64,000 nt of DNA from Pseudomonadota bacterium (GCA_021325655.1 JAJPGT010000052.1:243448-307447); one strand, 5' to 3'. Positions 1 through 8,352 are shown, counted from the first letter of the stretch. Translations and numbers: made by a program. Notes: generated by a model from the letters alone, not told the origin.

Positions 1-92
1 CAAAGAAGGAGCCCGACGTCATCCAGACTCCACTCACCTCGGAGCAGCGGGCCTACATCCTTCGCAAAGCCGGCGTTCCCAATCTGGCCTAG
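1..92 (+). CDS. C-terminal fragment of an unidentified protein
   Basis: The first 92 bases are open in the frame starting at base 3 and encode 29 residues ending GVPNLA before a TAG at 90-92. The gene begins upstream of the window. I do not recognise the family from so short a tail. It precedes the SDR gene on the same strand by about 210 bases, with a GC palindrome between them, so the two are probably separate transcription units. Confidence 0.5.
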   Translation, partial: KKEPDVIQTPLTSEQRAYILRKAGVPNLA

Positions 93-111
93 CGTTCGAC
101 CACCGCCGGTC

Positions 112-131
112 CCCTCGCGGCGCCGCGAGGG
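112..131. terminator. GC-rich perfect palindrome, possible terminator
   Basis: A perfect 10-bp inverted repeat (CCCTCGCGGC / GCCGCGAGGG) follows the partial gene by 19 bases. There is no T-tract, so its role as an intrinsic terminator is inferred from position only. Confidence 0.4.
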
Positions 132-300
132 TGCGGTCCGCCCAGGAGCGGGTGCTGCTGCCCATGCGCTGCGCCAGTCCCCGCACTTGACCAGCAGACA
201 GCGGACCGATGGGGTACGCTGGTGCCGGACGGCCCGCGCCGCGCGGGAGCAACCAGCGGCGGGACACAGTCCGAATGTCCTGTGCGAGAGGAACAGCAAG

Positions 301-1077
301 ATGGGACAGCGGCTCGACGGCAACGTGGCGATCGTGACCGGCGCCGGCAGGGGAATTGGACGGGCGATCGCCCGGGTGTTCGCGGCGGAGGGGGCGCGGG
401 TTCTCACCGTGGACAAGGACTCCGAGAGCTGCGCCCGCACCGCGGAGGCCATTGTGTCCGCGGGGGGGATAGCCTCCGCGGTGCGGGGGGACGTCACCCG
501 CTGGCCAGACATGCAGGCGATGGCGCAGGCGGCTATCGAGCGCTACGGCCGAATCGACGTCCTGTGCCAGAACGCGGGCGTCTACCCGGCTGTCCAGTTG
601 CAGAATATGACCGAGCAGGATTGGGATCGGGTCCACGCGATCAATCTCAAGAGCCTGTTCTTCGCGGTCAAAGCCTGCTTGCCCCAGATGATGCAGCAGC
701 GCTCCGGCCGGATCTGCGTCACCTCCTCGATTACTGGCCCGCGAACTGGCATCCCCGGGCTGACCCACTATGCCGCCACCAAGGCAGGGATCAACGGGTT
801 CGTTCGCTCCGCGGCGCTTGAGCTCGCCCCGTACAACATCCGCATCAACGGCGTGGAGCCAGGCACGGTCCTCACCGAGGGCCTGCGCGAGCTCATGACG
901 CCGGACGAGATCGACGCGCTGGCGCAGTCGATCCCTTTGAAGAAGCTCGCCGATCCCGAAGACATCGCCTACGCGATGCTCTTTTTGGCCTCGGACGAGG
1001 CGAAGTACATCACCGGCCAGACGATCGTCGTCGACGGCGGCCAGATCCTGCCGGAGTCCAAGTTCGCGCTTGTCTAA
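301..1077 (+). CDS. SDR-family oxidoreductase
   Basis: This is a 258-residue classical short-chain dehydrogenase/reductase. The NAD(P)-binding glycine motif GAGRGIG is near residue 15, the NAG motif (QNAGVY) near residue 90, and the active-site YxxxK (YAATK) near residue 157. The C-terminus has the usual ITGQTIVVDGG. The ATG at 301 is chosen because GAGAGGA precedes it and the fold starts directly after it; a longer reading from 187 only adds unrelated residues. Substrate is unknown. Lying next to the grdA/grdC block and an enolase-superfamily gene, it could oxidise or reduce a sugar-acid-like intermediate, but that is inference. Confidence 0.85.
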   Translation: MGQRLDGNVAIVTGAGRGIGRAIARVFAAEGARVLTVDKDSESCARTAEAIVSAGGIASAVRGDVTRWPDMQAMAQAAIERYGRIDVLCQNAGVYPAVQLQNMTEQDWDRVHAINLKSLFFAVKACLPQMMQQRSGRICVTSSITGPRTGIPGLTHYAATKAGINGFVRSAALELAPYNIRINGVEPGTVLTEGLRELMTPDEIDALAQSIPLKKLADPEDIAYAMLFLASDEAKYITGQTIVVDGGQILPESKFALV

Positions 1078-1247
1078 CCCGCTCTTTTCGCCGGGGAGCG
1101 CGAAGGAACGGAAGGCGGAAAGGATAGATGAGGCCCGCGCGGTGTCCGAGCATCATGCCGCCGGCAGCCGAGGCTGGAGAGGAATGGCGCCAGGCGCCGC
1201 GTGCGGGCCGGCCGCTGACAGCAGCAGGGCGTGGCAAGTTGGGGCGG

Positions 1248-1330
1248 TGCCGGCGGCGGGAGTCGAACCCGCACGCCCTTGCGGGCCGTCGTTTTTAAGA
1301 CGACTTCGTCTACCGTTCCGACACGCCGGC
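1248..1330 (-). tRNA. tRNA-Leu(UAA)
   Basis: The minus strand folds as a class II tRNA. The 7-bp acceptor stem is GCCGGCG/CGCCGGC, the discriminator is A, the T-arm is GCGGG-TTCGACT-CCCGC, and the anticodon loop CTTAAAA reads UAA. There is a long variable arm (GGCCCGCAAGGGC), as expected for tRNA-Leu. CCA is not encoded. It lies about 100 bases downstream of tRNA-Cys on the same strand. Confidence 0.93.
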
Positions 1331-1429
1331 AGGCAGGCTCGCGGGATTGTAGCACGCACAGATGCCACAGCCTTGCCGCGGCTCCAGACAGCAAACGACC
1401 CGATCCCCTCACAAGAGATCGGGCCGCGG

Positions 1430-1500
1430 AGGCGACGGTGGGAATCGAACCCACGATGAGGGTTTTGCAGACCCTTGCCTTGCCACTTGGCCACGTCGCC
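1430..1500 (-). tRNA. tRNA-Cys(GCA)
   Basis: The minus strand folds as a 71-base tRNA with acceptor GGCGACG/CGTCGCC, discriminator U (normal for bacterial tRNA-Cys), T-arm with GGTTCGATTCC, and anticodon loop CTGCAAA giving GCA. CCA is not encoded. Confidence 0.93.
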
Positions 1501-1531
1501 AGGGTACGCCGGACCGTCCGGCGCGCCCAAA

Positions 1532-1537
1532 AGTATA
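1532..1537 (-). promoter_or_regulatory. -10 box candidate for the tRNA-Cys/tRNA-Leu pair
   Basis: TATACT on the minus strand sits 32 bases upstream of tRNA-Cys. No good -35 box is visible 17 bases further up, so this is a weak call. If it is real, the tRNAs do not depend on read-through from grdC. Confidence 0.35.
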
Positions 1538-1594
1538 CCACAGCGCCGCGACCGAGAGCCGAGCGGCATTGGCCCGGCCGGCCAGATGGCCCTG

Positions 1595-3040
1595 TCAGCG
1601 CCCGGCCTCCACTAGCAGCGACATGCCGTCGGCGAGGTTGGTCATCTTGCCCAGGAACAGGCTCCCCTTGGCGACGAACAGCGCCCGCTGGATCGCGCCC
1701 GCGCGCATCTCCTCGCGGGCGTGGGCCAGATAGGGCAGCGCGGCCGGGATGTGCCCCTGGGTGGGGACGTAGCCGGGCATCCCGAAGCGGCGCTCGAACA
1801 GGTGGAGCTGGTCGCGCGGCCACTGGCCGGCCAGCGCCGCCAGGCTGGCGATCATGCGGTAGTTGGTCCGGGCAACGTCGCCGCTGGCGCCCGCTTCCAT
1901 GATCTCGGCGTTGTGCAGTTCGACCGCGTAGCGGTCGACGTCGGGAAGGGCGAGCCCGGCGCGGGCCAGCGGCTGCTGCACCAATGCTTCGTACAGCGCT
2001 CGCGGGGCGCCACCGACCGCAACCTCGTGCTTGCCCACTACGTCGAGCCGCAGCCGGGGATCCCCGTCGCCGTCATCAGGTCCCAGCAGGATCGCCAGCG
2101 CCGCCAGGCAGTCTTCCAGAATCGGGATCCCGTGCTCCAGCGCGCCGCGGAACTTCATCCCCAGCTTCGCCAGGCTCCCCCCGCCGACGATCACGACATG
2201 CTCCTGGACCCCCGCTGCCACCAGCGCGCCGCCAAGCACGGTGGCGTGGACCGGCGCGCAGCAGAACGCTTTCACGTCGGCGCCATCCGCTCGCGGCAGC
2301 CCTGCCATCTCTGCCATCGCCTTGGCCAGGTTGCCACCACCACGCTGGTAGCGGTCGCCAACCGCCTCTTCTCCGCAGCCAAGCAGGTAGTCGACCCGGT
2401 CCGCAGGGAGGCGCGCCTGACGCAGCAGATGCCGGAGCGCCAGCGCACCGGACGCCTTGGCAGCGAGGTTCTCCAGCAGAATGGCGGGCGTCTGGCTCAG
2501 GTCCTCCGGGTGGCCAGGGACGACGTAGCCGAGGAGCCGCCCCTGAGGGTCACGCAGCGCGAGATTTCCGGGCTCTGCCGCTCGCGCGGCGATCAGGGCG
2601 GCGGGCTCGCCGGCGTCCAGCCTGGCCAGGTCGAGCTCGGCGAAGAGGGGATGGCGCCGGAGGCGCTCGGCCGCCTCAGCGGCGACCTGCTCCTCCAGGT
2701 GCAGCAGGTCGAAGTCGTCAGCCAGCTTCAGCAGGCCCCAGAACTCCGCCTCGGGCAGCAGCTCACCGAACGGGCCGGAGCGCGGCGCGTCCTGAAGCGG
2801 GTGCTGCCACCACGGCCTGGGGAGGTCGAACAGCGCGCGCGGGGGCAGGTTGCCAATGAACGCCTGGTTGGGAGCATAGGCCAGGGCGTCGCGCTCGTCG
2901 CGCAGGCTGGCGGCGAGCTGCTGCCAGAGCCCCACTCCCTCTTTGGCCAGCTCCCGCGCCGGCTTGGAGCCGTGCGGCACCAGGGAGGGAGCGTGCACCA
3001 GCACGCAGGCCACCGCCTTGACCACCGGGACAGCGGGCAT
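1595..3040 (-). CDS. grdC: Glycine/sarcosine/betaine reductase complex component C, beta-subunit-like (GrdC)
   Basis: The 481-residue product resembles GrdC (usually about 510 residues), the thiolase/KAS III-like subunit of reductase component C. In that family component C converts the acyl group carried on the GrdA selenocysteine into acetyl phosphate, with subunit GrdD. Recognisable segments are KAFCCAPVHATVLGGALVAA and the following VIVGGGSLAKLGMKFRGALE around residues 255-300, and a C-terminal GYVPTQGHIPAALPY segment near residue 425. It is the last gene of a grdA-trx-grdC run, 30 bases after the thioredoxin gene. The partner grdD, normally next, is not found here; tRNA genes follow instead. 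Family assignment is firm; acetyl phosphate production here is inference. Confidence 0.85.
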   Translation of the reverse strand: MPAVPVVKAVACVLVHAPSLVPHGSKPARELAKEGVGLWQQLAASLRDERDALAYAPNQAFIGNLPPRALFDLPRPWWQHPLQDAPRSGPFGELLPEAEFWGLLKLADDFDLLHLEEQVAAEAAERLRRHPLFAELDLARLDAGEPAALIAARAAEPGNLALRDPQGRLLGYVVPGHPEDLSQTPAILLENLAAKASGALALRHLLRQARLPADRVDYLLGCGEEAVGDRYQRGGGNLAKAMAEMAGLPRADGADVKAFCCAPVHATVLGGALVAAGVQEHVVIVGGGSLAKLGMKFRGALEHGIPILEDCLAALAILLGPDDGDGDPRLRLDVVGKHEVAVGGAPRALYEALVQQPLARAGLALPDVDRYAVELHNAEIMEAGASGDVARTNYRMIASLAALAGQWPRDQLHLFERRFGMPGYVPTQGHIPAALPYLAHAREEMRAGAIQRALFVAKGSLFLGKMTNLADGMSLLVEAGR

Positions 3041-3070
3041 CGGCGTTGCTCCCCCGCAGACCGCGGCGGA

Positions 3071-3436
3071 TCAGGCCGCGGCGTCAGGGCTCGGCAACGC
3101 GGCGTCCAGGTCGGGAACGAGGCGTCGCAGCGCGGCGAGGATCAGCTCCGGGGTGCAGCGGTCAGCCGCCAGCCGCTCCCGCTCCTGGCCGTCCCGGTAG
3201 AGGATGAACGTCGGCAGCCCCATGACCCGCAGGTTAATACACAGGCGGCGGTTCTCGGCCGCGTTCACCTTCACCACCTGCACCCGGCCGGCGAGACGCT
3301 CGGCCAGCCGCTCCACCCAGGGTAGCAGGCGCAGGCAGGGACCGCACCGCGGCCCCCAGAAGTCCACCAGGACCGGCAGCTCTCGGCTCGCCTGAACCAC
3401 ATCCGCCTCGTACGTTTCACCCGTAATCGCCTGCAT
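3071..3436 (-). CDS. trxA: Thioredoxin, probable electron donor to the reductase
   Basis: A 121-residue thioredoxin with the active site WGPRCGPC near residue 30 and the conserved cis-Pro segment GLPTFILYRDG near residue 80. The ATG at 3436 is preceded by a strong GGAGGGGG. It sits between grdA (38 bases away) and grdC (30 bases). In glycine-reducing bacteria a dedicated thioredoxin is encoded in the grd operon and re-reduces the selenoprotein after turnover, so the same role is likely here. The motif is the standard CGPC, so the gene could also serve general disulfide reduction. Confidence 0.9.
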   Translation of the reverse strand: MQAITGETYEADVVQASRELPVLVDFWGPRCGPCLRLLPWVERLAERLAGRVQVVKVNAAENRRLCINLRVMGLPTFILYRDGQERERLAADRCTPELILAALRRLVPDLDAALPSPDAAA

Positions 3437-3474
3437 TGTCCTGTTCCCCCTCCGCAGTCCCCAGGCTCACCTGC

Positions 3475-3954
3475 TCAGGCGTCTGCCGCGGCCGCGCGCT
3501 CGCGGACCGCCCGCACCGCCTGGCGGATGGCGTCGGTCTCCAGCGCCATCTCCATCAGCTCCACCTGCGCGGCGTAGACCCGCGGGTCTACAGCGGCACG
3601 GATCTCCGGCTCGGTGACGTGATAGACAGGGAGTTTCAACGAAACCCCAGCCAGAGCTCCGGAGTAGGTCGGATCACCCAGCGTAACCGTCTCGGCGAAC
3701 AGCTCGGCGGATTCGGGGTCCGGTGATCCAAGGATCACCACCAGGTCGTCCGCGCCCTGTTGCTCGACGAGCTGCTTGATTCGCTGCTGATCCTCCAGAT
3801 CCATCGCCCCGGCGGCGGTTCAGACGTAACAGCTTGTGACCTGGAGCACGACCTCCGCGCCGGCGCTGCGGGCCACCTCCGCAATCGCCTGTCCCTGCAC
3901 CCCGTCGCGCTCGCCCAGGGCACAGACCTTCTTTCCTTTCAGGTCTATCGCCAC
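3475..3954 (-). CDS. grdA: GrdA-type selenoprotein A, with in-frame UGA read as selenocysteine
   Basis: Read from GTG at 3954 to 3475 this is 159 residues, the usual GrdA length, provided the TGA at 3820-3822 (codon 45) is decoded as selenocysteine. The frame reads ...VTSCYV-U-TAAGAMDLEDQ..., matching the family signature of a Cys three residues before Sec and TAAGAMD after it. Downstream, LVVILG, ETVTLGDPTYSGALAGV and LPVYHV are also GrdA-like. Upstream, LKGKKVCALGERDGVQG matches the N-terminus. Conventional calling would give two ORFs (3820-4044 and 3475-3804). GrdA carries the substrate-derived acyl group as a Se-carboxymethyl intermediate. GGGGG precedes the GTG. A LacI-type operator lies 17-30 bases upstream. 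Confidence 0.93.
3789..3801 (-). promoter_or_regulatory. Candidate SECIS hairpin of grdA
   Basis: On the minus strand GAUC-UGGAG-GAUC can form a short stem with a G-containing loop. The loop begins 22 bases after the UGA, inside the 16-37 base window generally expected for bacterial SECIS apical loops. The stem has only 4 bp, so it is far weaker than the grdB hairpin and other folds are possible. Confidence 0.4.
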
Positions 3955-3970
3955 GCGCCGCCCCCAATGG

Positions 3971-3984
3971 TGCAAGCGTTTGCA
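3971..3984. promoter_or_regulatory. LacI-type operator in front of grdA
   Basis: TGCAAGCGTTTGCA is a near-perfect palindrome centred on CG, the usual architecture of LacI-family operators. It lies between the lacI stop (4022) and the grdA GTG (3954), so a bound repressor could block grdA-trx-grdC. The cognate regulator is probably the adjacent LacI protein; this is inference. Confidence 0.6.
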
Positions 3985-4021
3985 CTGCTCTGCACAACGG
4001 TACCAGCCCCGCCCCCGGCTG

Positions 4022-5059
4022 TCAAGCGCGGGCCGCGCTTCCATCCAGCGCCCGGACCGAGCTTTCTCGGACGACGAGCTGCACCGGGAGCAGCCGTGAG
4101 GCGGGCATCTGGCCCCGCTCCCTCGCTTCCAGCAGCATCGCCACCGCCAGCCGCCCCATCTCGGCCGCAGGCTGCACCACAGTGGTGAGTCGCGGGTTGC
4201 ACAGCGCCGCGAACGGGATGTCGTCGAAGCCGGTCAGCGCCACATCCGCCGGCACCCGGACGCCGTGGGCCCGCAGCGCGTCCAGCAGCGCGATCGCCAG
4301 CTTGTCGTCGTAGCAGATCACCGCCTCGGGTCGCTCCACGGCGATCGTCGCCGCTAGAGGGCCCGGGCAGCGCCAGCCCGCCTCGCCCCCTTCGTACAGC
4401 CGCGGCCGGGGCAGCCCCGCCTCCGCCAGCGCCCGGCGCGCCGCGGCGCGCCGGGCGACGTTGGAGGCCACCTCCGCTCCACCCAGGTAGGCGACGCGGC
4501 GGTAGCCCTGCTTGGCCAGATGGCGCACAATGGCGTGCACCCCGGCCGCTTCGTCGGCGCGGATCTCGCCCACCGCTAGCGCCGGTGCCTTGTTCGCCAG
4601 ACTGAGGTGCTCGCCGGCGACGAACACCACGCGGGTCGGCCCGGCGGAGGCCAGCACCTGGCGCGGGTCCAGAATGCTGCCGACCAGCGCCACCCCGTCG
4701 GCACGGTGGGTGGCCAGCAGCCAGAGCGCCTGGCGCTCCCGCTCCGGATCCCGGAACCCGTTGGTCAGCATGACGCTATAGCCGCGGGCCGCCGCCTCTT
4801 GCTCGAAGCCGGCGACAAACTGGCCGTGGATCGGATCGGTGACGTTGGGGATCATCAGCCCCAGGGTGTGGGTGGCGCGGAGCACCAGGCTGCGGGCGGC
4901 GGCATTGGGGACGTAGCCGAGCCGCTGCGCGGCTTGAACGACGCGCTCACGAGTGCTGGGGCTGATGCGCGGATCGCCGCGCAGGGCGCGGGAGACGGTC
5001 GCCTGGTTCACTCCGGCGGCCACCGCCACGTCGCGCAGCGTCACCCGTCGCTCAACCAC
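4022..5059 (-). CDS. LacI-family transcriptional regulator
   Basis: The 345-residue protein has an N-terminal LacI helix-turn-helix (VTLRDVAVAAGVNQATVSRA, residues 6-25) with the hinge region RLGYVPNAAARSL. A periplasmic-binding-like effector domain follows (GLMIPNVTDPIHGQFVAGFE onward; ALTGFDDIPFAALCNPRLTT near residue 290). The GTG start at 5059 has GAGGGAG five bases upstream. It is divergent from the ABC-permease operon and upstream of grdA on the same strand. Effector-domain family members sense sugars or sugar acids. CG-centred palindromes at 3971, 5251, 8353 and 12724 make it the likely local regulator of all four units. Confidence 0.92.
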   Translation of the reverse strand: MVERRVTLRDVAVAAGVNQATVSRALRGDPRISPSTRERVVQAAQRLGYVPNAAARSLVLRATHTLGLMIPNVTDPIHGQFVAGFEQEAAARGYSVMLTNGFRDPERERQALWLLATHRADGVALVGSILDPRQVLASAGPTRVVFVAGEHLSLANKAPALAVGEIRADEAAGVHAIVRHLAKQGYRRVAYLGGAEVASNVARRAAARRALAEAGLPRPRLYEGGEAGWRCPGPLAATIAVERPEAVICYDDKLAIALLDALRAHGVRVPADVALTGFDDIPFAALCNPRLTTVVQPAAEMGRLAVAMLLEARERGQMPASRLLPVQLVVRESSVRALDGSAARA

Positions 5060-5209
5060 GTACTCCCTCGCACCGTGCCATCGGGTGCAGATGCTCGGGC
5101 CAGCGGGCGGACGCTGTCAACCCAGCACTCAGACCGAGCGGCCTGCTCACCACCAGCCCCGGGGCCAGGAACCGCCCTGCCGGCGGGGCGCCGGACCCAG
5201 GAGAGGGTC

Positions 5210-5238
5210 TTGACGTGGGCCGAGTGGGGTAGTACAAG
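5210..5238 (+). promoter_or_regulatory. Promoter of the ABC-permease/enolase operon
   Basis: TTGACG (5210-5215), a 17-base spacer, then TACAAG (5233-5238). Transcription would begin near 5245, immediately before the operator at 5251-5264. Confidence 0.6.
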
Positions 5239-5250
5239 TGAGAGCAAGTT

Positions 5251-5264
5251 TTGGAACGATCCAA
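5251..5264. promoter_or_regulatory. LacI-type operator of the ABC operon
   Basis: TTGGAACGATCCAA has 5-bp palindromic arms (TTGGA/TCCAA) around a CG centre. It covers about +7 to +20 of the promoter above, the classical position for a repressor roadblock. It shares TTGGAACG with the box at 12724. Confidence 0.6.
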
Positions 5265-5331
5265 CGCCGGCTCTGTGGGCCTGAGGGCGGGCTGCAGCGT
5301 CCGGCGCGGGGAGCGTGGGCGGAGGAGCGGG

Positions 5332-6234
5332 ATGAGCAGCACCGAAGCCTATCGCGAGGTTCCGGCCCGGTCGTGGAGCGAGCGGCTGGACTGGGTGAGC
5401 CTCGGGCTGATGGCACCGAGCCTGGCGCTGCTGCTGCTGCTGTTCGTCGGCCCGGTGCTGTACGCACTGTACCTCGGCTTCACCAACCTGGAGCTCGTCG
5501 GGCCGCGCTCCCAGGCCTATGGCTTCACCGGCCTGGCCAATGTCCAGCGGATGGCGCGCGACGCCACCTTCTGGAAGGCGACGACCCTAACGATCATCTT
5601 CGTGGTTGGCTCGGCGATCGTCGGGCAGTCCGTCCTGGGGATGACGCTGGCGCTGCTGATGCAGCGCGCCGCGGCGGCGCTCCGCCTCTCCGTCGGTGCA
5701 GTGGTGATCGCTGCCTGGGTGCTGCCGGAGATCACCGCCGCCTTCGTCTGGTACGCGTTTTCCCAGGCTGGCGGCACCCTCAGCCTGCTGCTCGGCAGTC
5801 CCCGCACGAACTACCTGGTTAGCGCCCCGATGCTGATCGTCTGCGTCGCGAACATCTGGCGCAACGTCGCCTTCTCGATGCTGGTCTTCGCCGCCGGGCT
5901 GCGCAACGTCCCGACCGAGGTAGTCGAGGCGGCGGAGGTGGAGGGCGCCTCGTACTGGCAGCGGCTCTTCCAGGTCGTCCTGCCGATTCTGCGCTCAACG
6001 ATCGTGACCAACCTGCTGCTGGTGACGCTGCTGAACATCTCCGGGTTCACCCTGATCTACGCCATGACTCAGGGCGGCCCGGGCACCGACACGACGACCC
6101 TGCCGCTCTACGTCTACCTGGAGGCGTTCAACTACAACCAGCTTGGTTACGGTACCGCGATCTCGCTCGTGCTGGTGCTGATCGGCGGAGCGTTCTCGCT
6201 GCTGTTCGTCCGCACCTCCCGGGTGCAGGTATGA
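5332..6234 (+). CDS. Carbohydrate ABC transporter permease (MalF type)
   Basis: A 300-residue integral membrane protein with about six hydrophobic segments. The EAA loop EVVEAAEVEGASYWQRLFQ near residue 205 contacts the ATPase. ATG 5332 is preceded by GGAGGA. It overlaps the next permease gene by 4 bases (ATGA), so the two are translationally coupled. It belongs to the CUT1 sugar importer class by family. No ATPase gene lies nearby, so a shared ATPase encoded elsewhere must be assumed. The binding protein is probably the one at 8395. Confidence 0.9.
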   Translation: MSSTEAYREVPARSWSERLDWVSLGLMAPSLALLLLLFVGPVLYALYLGFTNLELVGPRSQAYGFTGLANVQRMARDATFWKATTLTIIFVVGSAIVGQSVLGMTLALLMQRAAAALRLSVGAVVIAAWVLPEITAAFVWYAFSQAGGTLSLLLGSPRTNYLVSAPMLIVCVANIWRNVAFSMLVFAAGLRNVPTEVVEAAEVEGASYWQRLFQVVLPILRSTIVTNLLLVTLLNISGFTLIYAMTQGGPGTDTTTLPLYVYLEAFNYNQLGYGTAISLVLVLIGGAFSLLFVRTSRVQV

Positions 6235-7124
6235 GCGCGCTTAAGCCGGGCCTGGGTGCGGCGGCGCGTCCAGCGGAAGCAGCCCGGCAGTGGGTGGCAG
6301 CCCGGCGCCGGCGGGCGCCAACCGGCGAACTGGCTGCGAGCGCGCTGTTGGCGTTGCTGGGAATCACCTTCCTGCTCCCGATGCTCTGGATGCTGTTCGC
6401 CTCGGTGGACTCCGAGCCAGACTGGGCGGTGCGCCTGCCTCACCTCACCCTGAACAACTTCGCGACAGTGGTCCAGAGCCAGGGGCTGAGCTCCTTTGCC
6501 AACAGCTTCTACCTGGCCGGAGTGACGACTGCGGTCACCACCAGCCTGGCGGCGCTCGCCGCCTACCCGCTGTCGCGGCGGAACGTCCCGCTGAAGCGGC
6601 CGTTCCTGTATGCGATCCTGTTCGCCACCGGCCTGCCGATCAGCATGCTGCTGGTGCCCACTTACCAGATGTACGTCATCTTCGGCTGGCTGGACTCGCT
6701 GTTCACCACCGGGCTGTTCCTCGCCGCCTCGTCGCTTCCGTTCGCCATCTGGCTGCTGAAGAACTTCATCGACGCGGTGCCGCCCGAGCTGGAGGAGGCG
6801 GCAGCGATCGACGGCGCCGGCACGGGGCAAACGCTGCTGCGGGTCGTGCTGCCGCTGACGCTGCCGGGGATCGCGGTCACGGCGATCTACACCTTCATCA
6901 ACGCCTGGGGCGCCTTCGTCACCCCGCTCGTCCTGGTCAGCAGCCCGGAGCATGAGGTGGGGACGGTGGCGATCCTGCACTTCCTCGGCTCCCACGGCCT
7001 GTTCCCCGCCGGGCAGATCGCCGCCTACTCGCTGCTGTTCTCCCTGCCAGTGATCGTCCTGTACCTGGTCATGTCCCGCCACTTCAGCGGCGCCTTCACC
7101 TTCGGCGGTGGGGTGCAGGGCTAA
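6231..7124 (+). CDS. Carbohydrate ABC transporter permease (MalG type)
   Basis: The 297-residue second permease of the importer has about six transmembrane segments and the EAA loop ELEEAAAIDGAGTGQTLLRV near residue 186. A longer cytoplasmic N-terminus (about 35 residues) precedes the first membrane segment. Its start overlaps the previous stop by 4 bases, and the enolase-superfamily gene starts 4 bases after its stop, so all three are one operon. Confidence 0.9.
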   Translation: MSALKPGLGAAARPAEAARQWVAARRRRAPTGELAASALLALLGITFLLPMLWMLFASVDSEPDWAVRLPHLTLNNFATVVQSQGLSSFANSFYLAGVTTAVTTSLAALAAYPLSRRNVPLKRPFLYAILFATGLPISMLLVPTYQMYVIFGWLDSLFTTGLFLAASSLPFAIWLLKNFIDAVPPELEEAAAIDGAGTGQTLLRVVLPLTLPGIAVTAIYTFINAWGAFVTPLVLVSSPEHEVGTVAILHFLGSHGLFPAGQIAAYSLLFSLPVIVLYLVMSRHFSGAFTFGGGVQG

Positions 7125-7128
7125 GACG

Positions 7129-8274
7129 ATGCGAATCACCAGCGTGATCTCCCGTGTGGTGGACTTCCCGCTGTCCGCGCCGTTCCATCCTGCCTGGGCG
7201 CGCGGGCGCAACCAGCCCAACCTGCTGATGGTCCTGGTGGAGGTGCAGACGGACGAAGGGATCAGCGGCTTCAGCGCCGCCCACGCCGGACTGGAGGCGG
7301 CCGTCGCCATCGATCGTTTCGTCAAGCCCTACCTGGTTGGCCAGGACCCAACCCGGATCGAGCGGCTGGCCTCGATCTGGCGAGATGCCGAGATCCTCGG
7401 CCCGCCGGTGTACTGCGTGGAGATCTGCCTCTGGGACCTGCTCGGCCGGCTGGCGGGCATGCCGGTGGCGCGGCTCTGGGGTGGGTTCGCGGACCGGGTG
7501 AAAGCCTACTGCTCCACCGCCGAGCTGCGCCGCCCGGAGGAGCGCGTCGAAGACGTGCAGCGCTTTCTGGACGAGGGCTTCCGCGCGGTCAAGCTGCGCT
7601 TCCATCACCCCGATCCGCGCGACGACCTCAAGGTGGTGGAGGCGGTGCGCGCGGCGGTGGGCGACCGGATCGCGATCATGGTCGACGCCAACCAGGCGGG
7701 GGTGGAGCCCGGCCTCGGCGGCCACGAGGTGTGGGGCTTCCGGCGGGCGCTGGAGGTGGCGCGGGAGCTGGAGCGGCTGGGGGTGGTTTGGCTGGAGGAG
7801 CCGCTGCCGCGCTACGACTACGACGGCCTGGCGCGGCTGCGGGACCGGCTGGAGCGGCTCTGGATCGCCGGAGGCGAGGACAATCACGGCCTGCACGAGC
7901 TCAGGCTGCTGATCGACCGGGGCTGCTACGACGTCCTGCAGCCCGACGCGCTGCTGTCGGAAGGGATCTCCGCGCTGCGCACGGTCGCCGCCCTGGCGGA
8001 TACGGCCGGTCTGCGCTTCGCGCCCCATACCTGGGGCAATGGGATCGGGCTACTGGCCAATCTTCACCTGGCCGCCTCCGTCCCGAACTGCCCGTACCTC
8101 GAGTTCCCGCACGACCCGCCGAGCGGCTGGACCGCGGCGGCCCGGGACCAGATGCTCGCCGAGCCGCTGCGCATCGACGCGGAGGGCTACGTCCGCGTGC
8201 CCGAGCGCCCGGGGTTCGGGTTCGTGCTGGACGAGGAGGCGATCGCCCGCCACACGGTGGCTACGCTGAGCTGA
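7129..8274 (+). CDS. Enolase-superfamily (mandelate racemase/muconate lactonizing type) enzyme
   Basis: The 381-residue protein has the enolase-superfamily capping domain followed by the barrel. Visible catalytic elements are the K-x-R base motif (AVKLRF, near residue 158), metal ligands in MVDANQ, WLEEPLP and GGEDN, the Asp of LQPDAL, and the His of FAPHTWGNGIG. The Asp-His pair places it nearest the mandelate racemase subgroup, whose members abstract the alpha-proton of carboxylates, often dehydrating sugar acids. ATG 7129 is chosen because the domain begins there (MRITSV) and it lies just after the permease stop. Co-transcription with an importer suggests it acts on the imported compound; the substrate is unknown. 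Confidence 0.88.
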   Translation: MRITSVISRVVDFPLSAPFHPAWARGRNQPNLLMVLVEVQTDEGISGFSAAHAGLEAAVAIDRFVKPYLVGQDPTRIERLASIWRDAEILGPPVYCVEICLWDLLGRLAGMPVARLWGGFADRVKAYCSTAELRRPEERVEDVQRFLDEGFRAVKLRFHHPDPRDDLKVVEAVRAAVGDRIAIMVDANQAGVEPGLGGHEVWGFRRALEVARELERLGVVWLEEPLPRYDYDGLARLRDRLERLWIAGGEDNHGLHELRLLIDRGCYDVLQPDALLSEGISALRTVAALADTAGLRFAPHTWGNGIGLLANLHLAASVPNCPYLEFPHDPPSGWTAAARDQMLAEPLRIDAEGYVRVPERPGFGFVLDEEAIARHTVATLS

Positions 8275-8352
8275 CGCCGCCAGCGGGGACGAGGCAGCGT
8301 CAGGAACGTCCGGAGGAGGTGAGCAGCGCCAAGTACCAGCCAGCGCCCGCGT

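Noticed and set aside
1074..1823. Open frames across the tRNA genes on both strands
   Set aside because: They overlap two clearly folded tRNAs and have no RBS or family match; they result from high GC.
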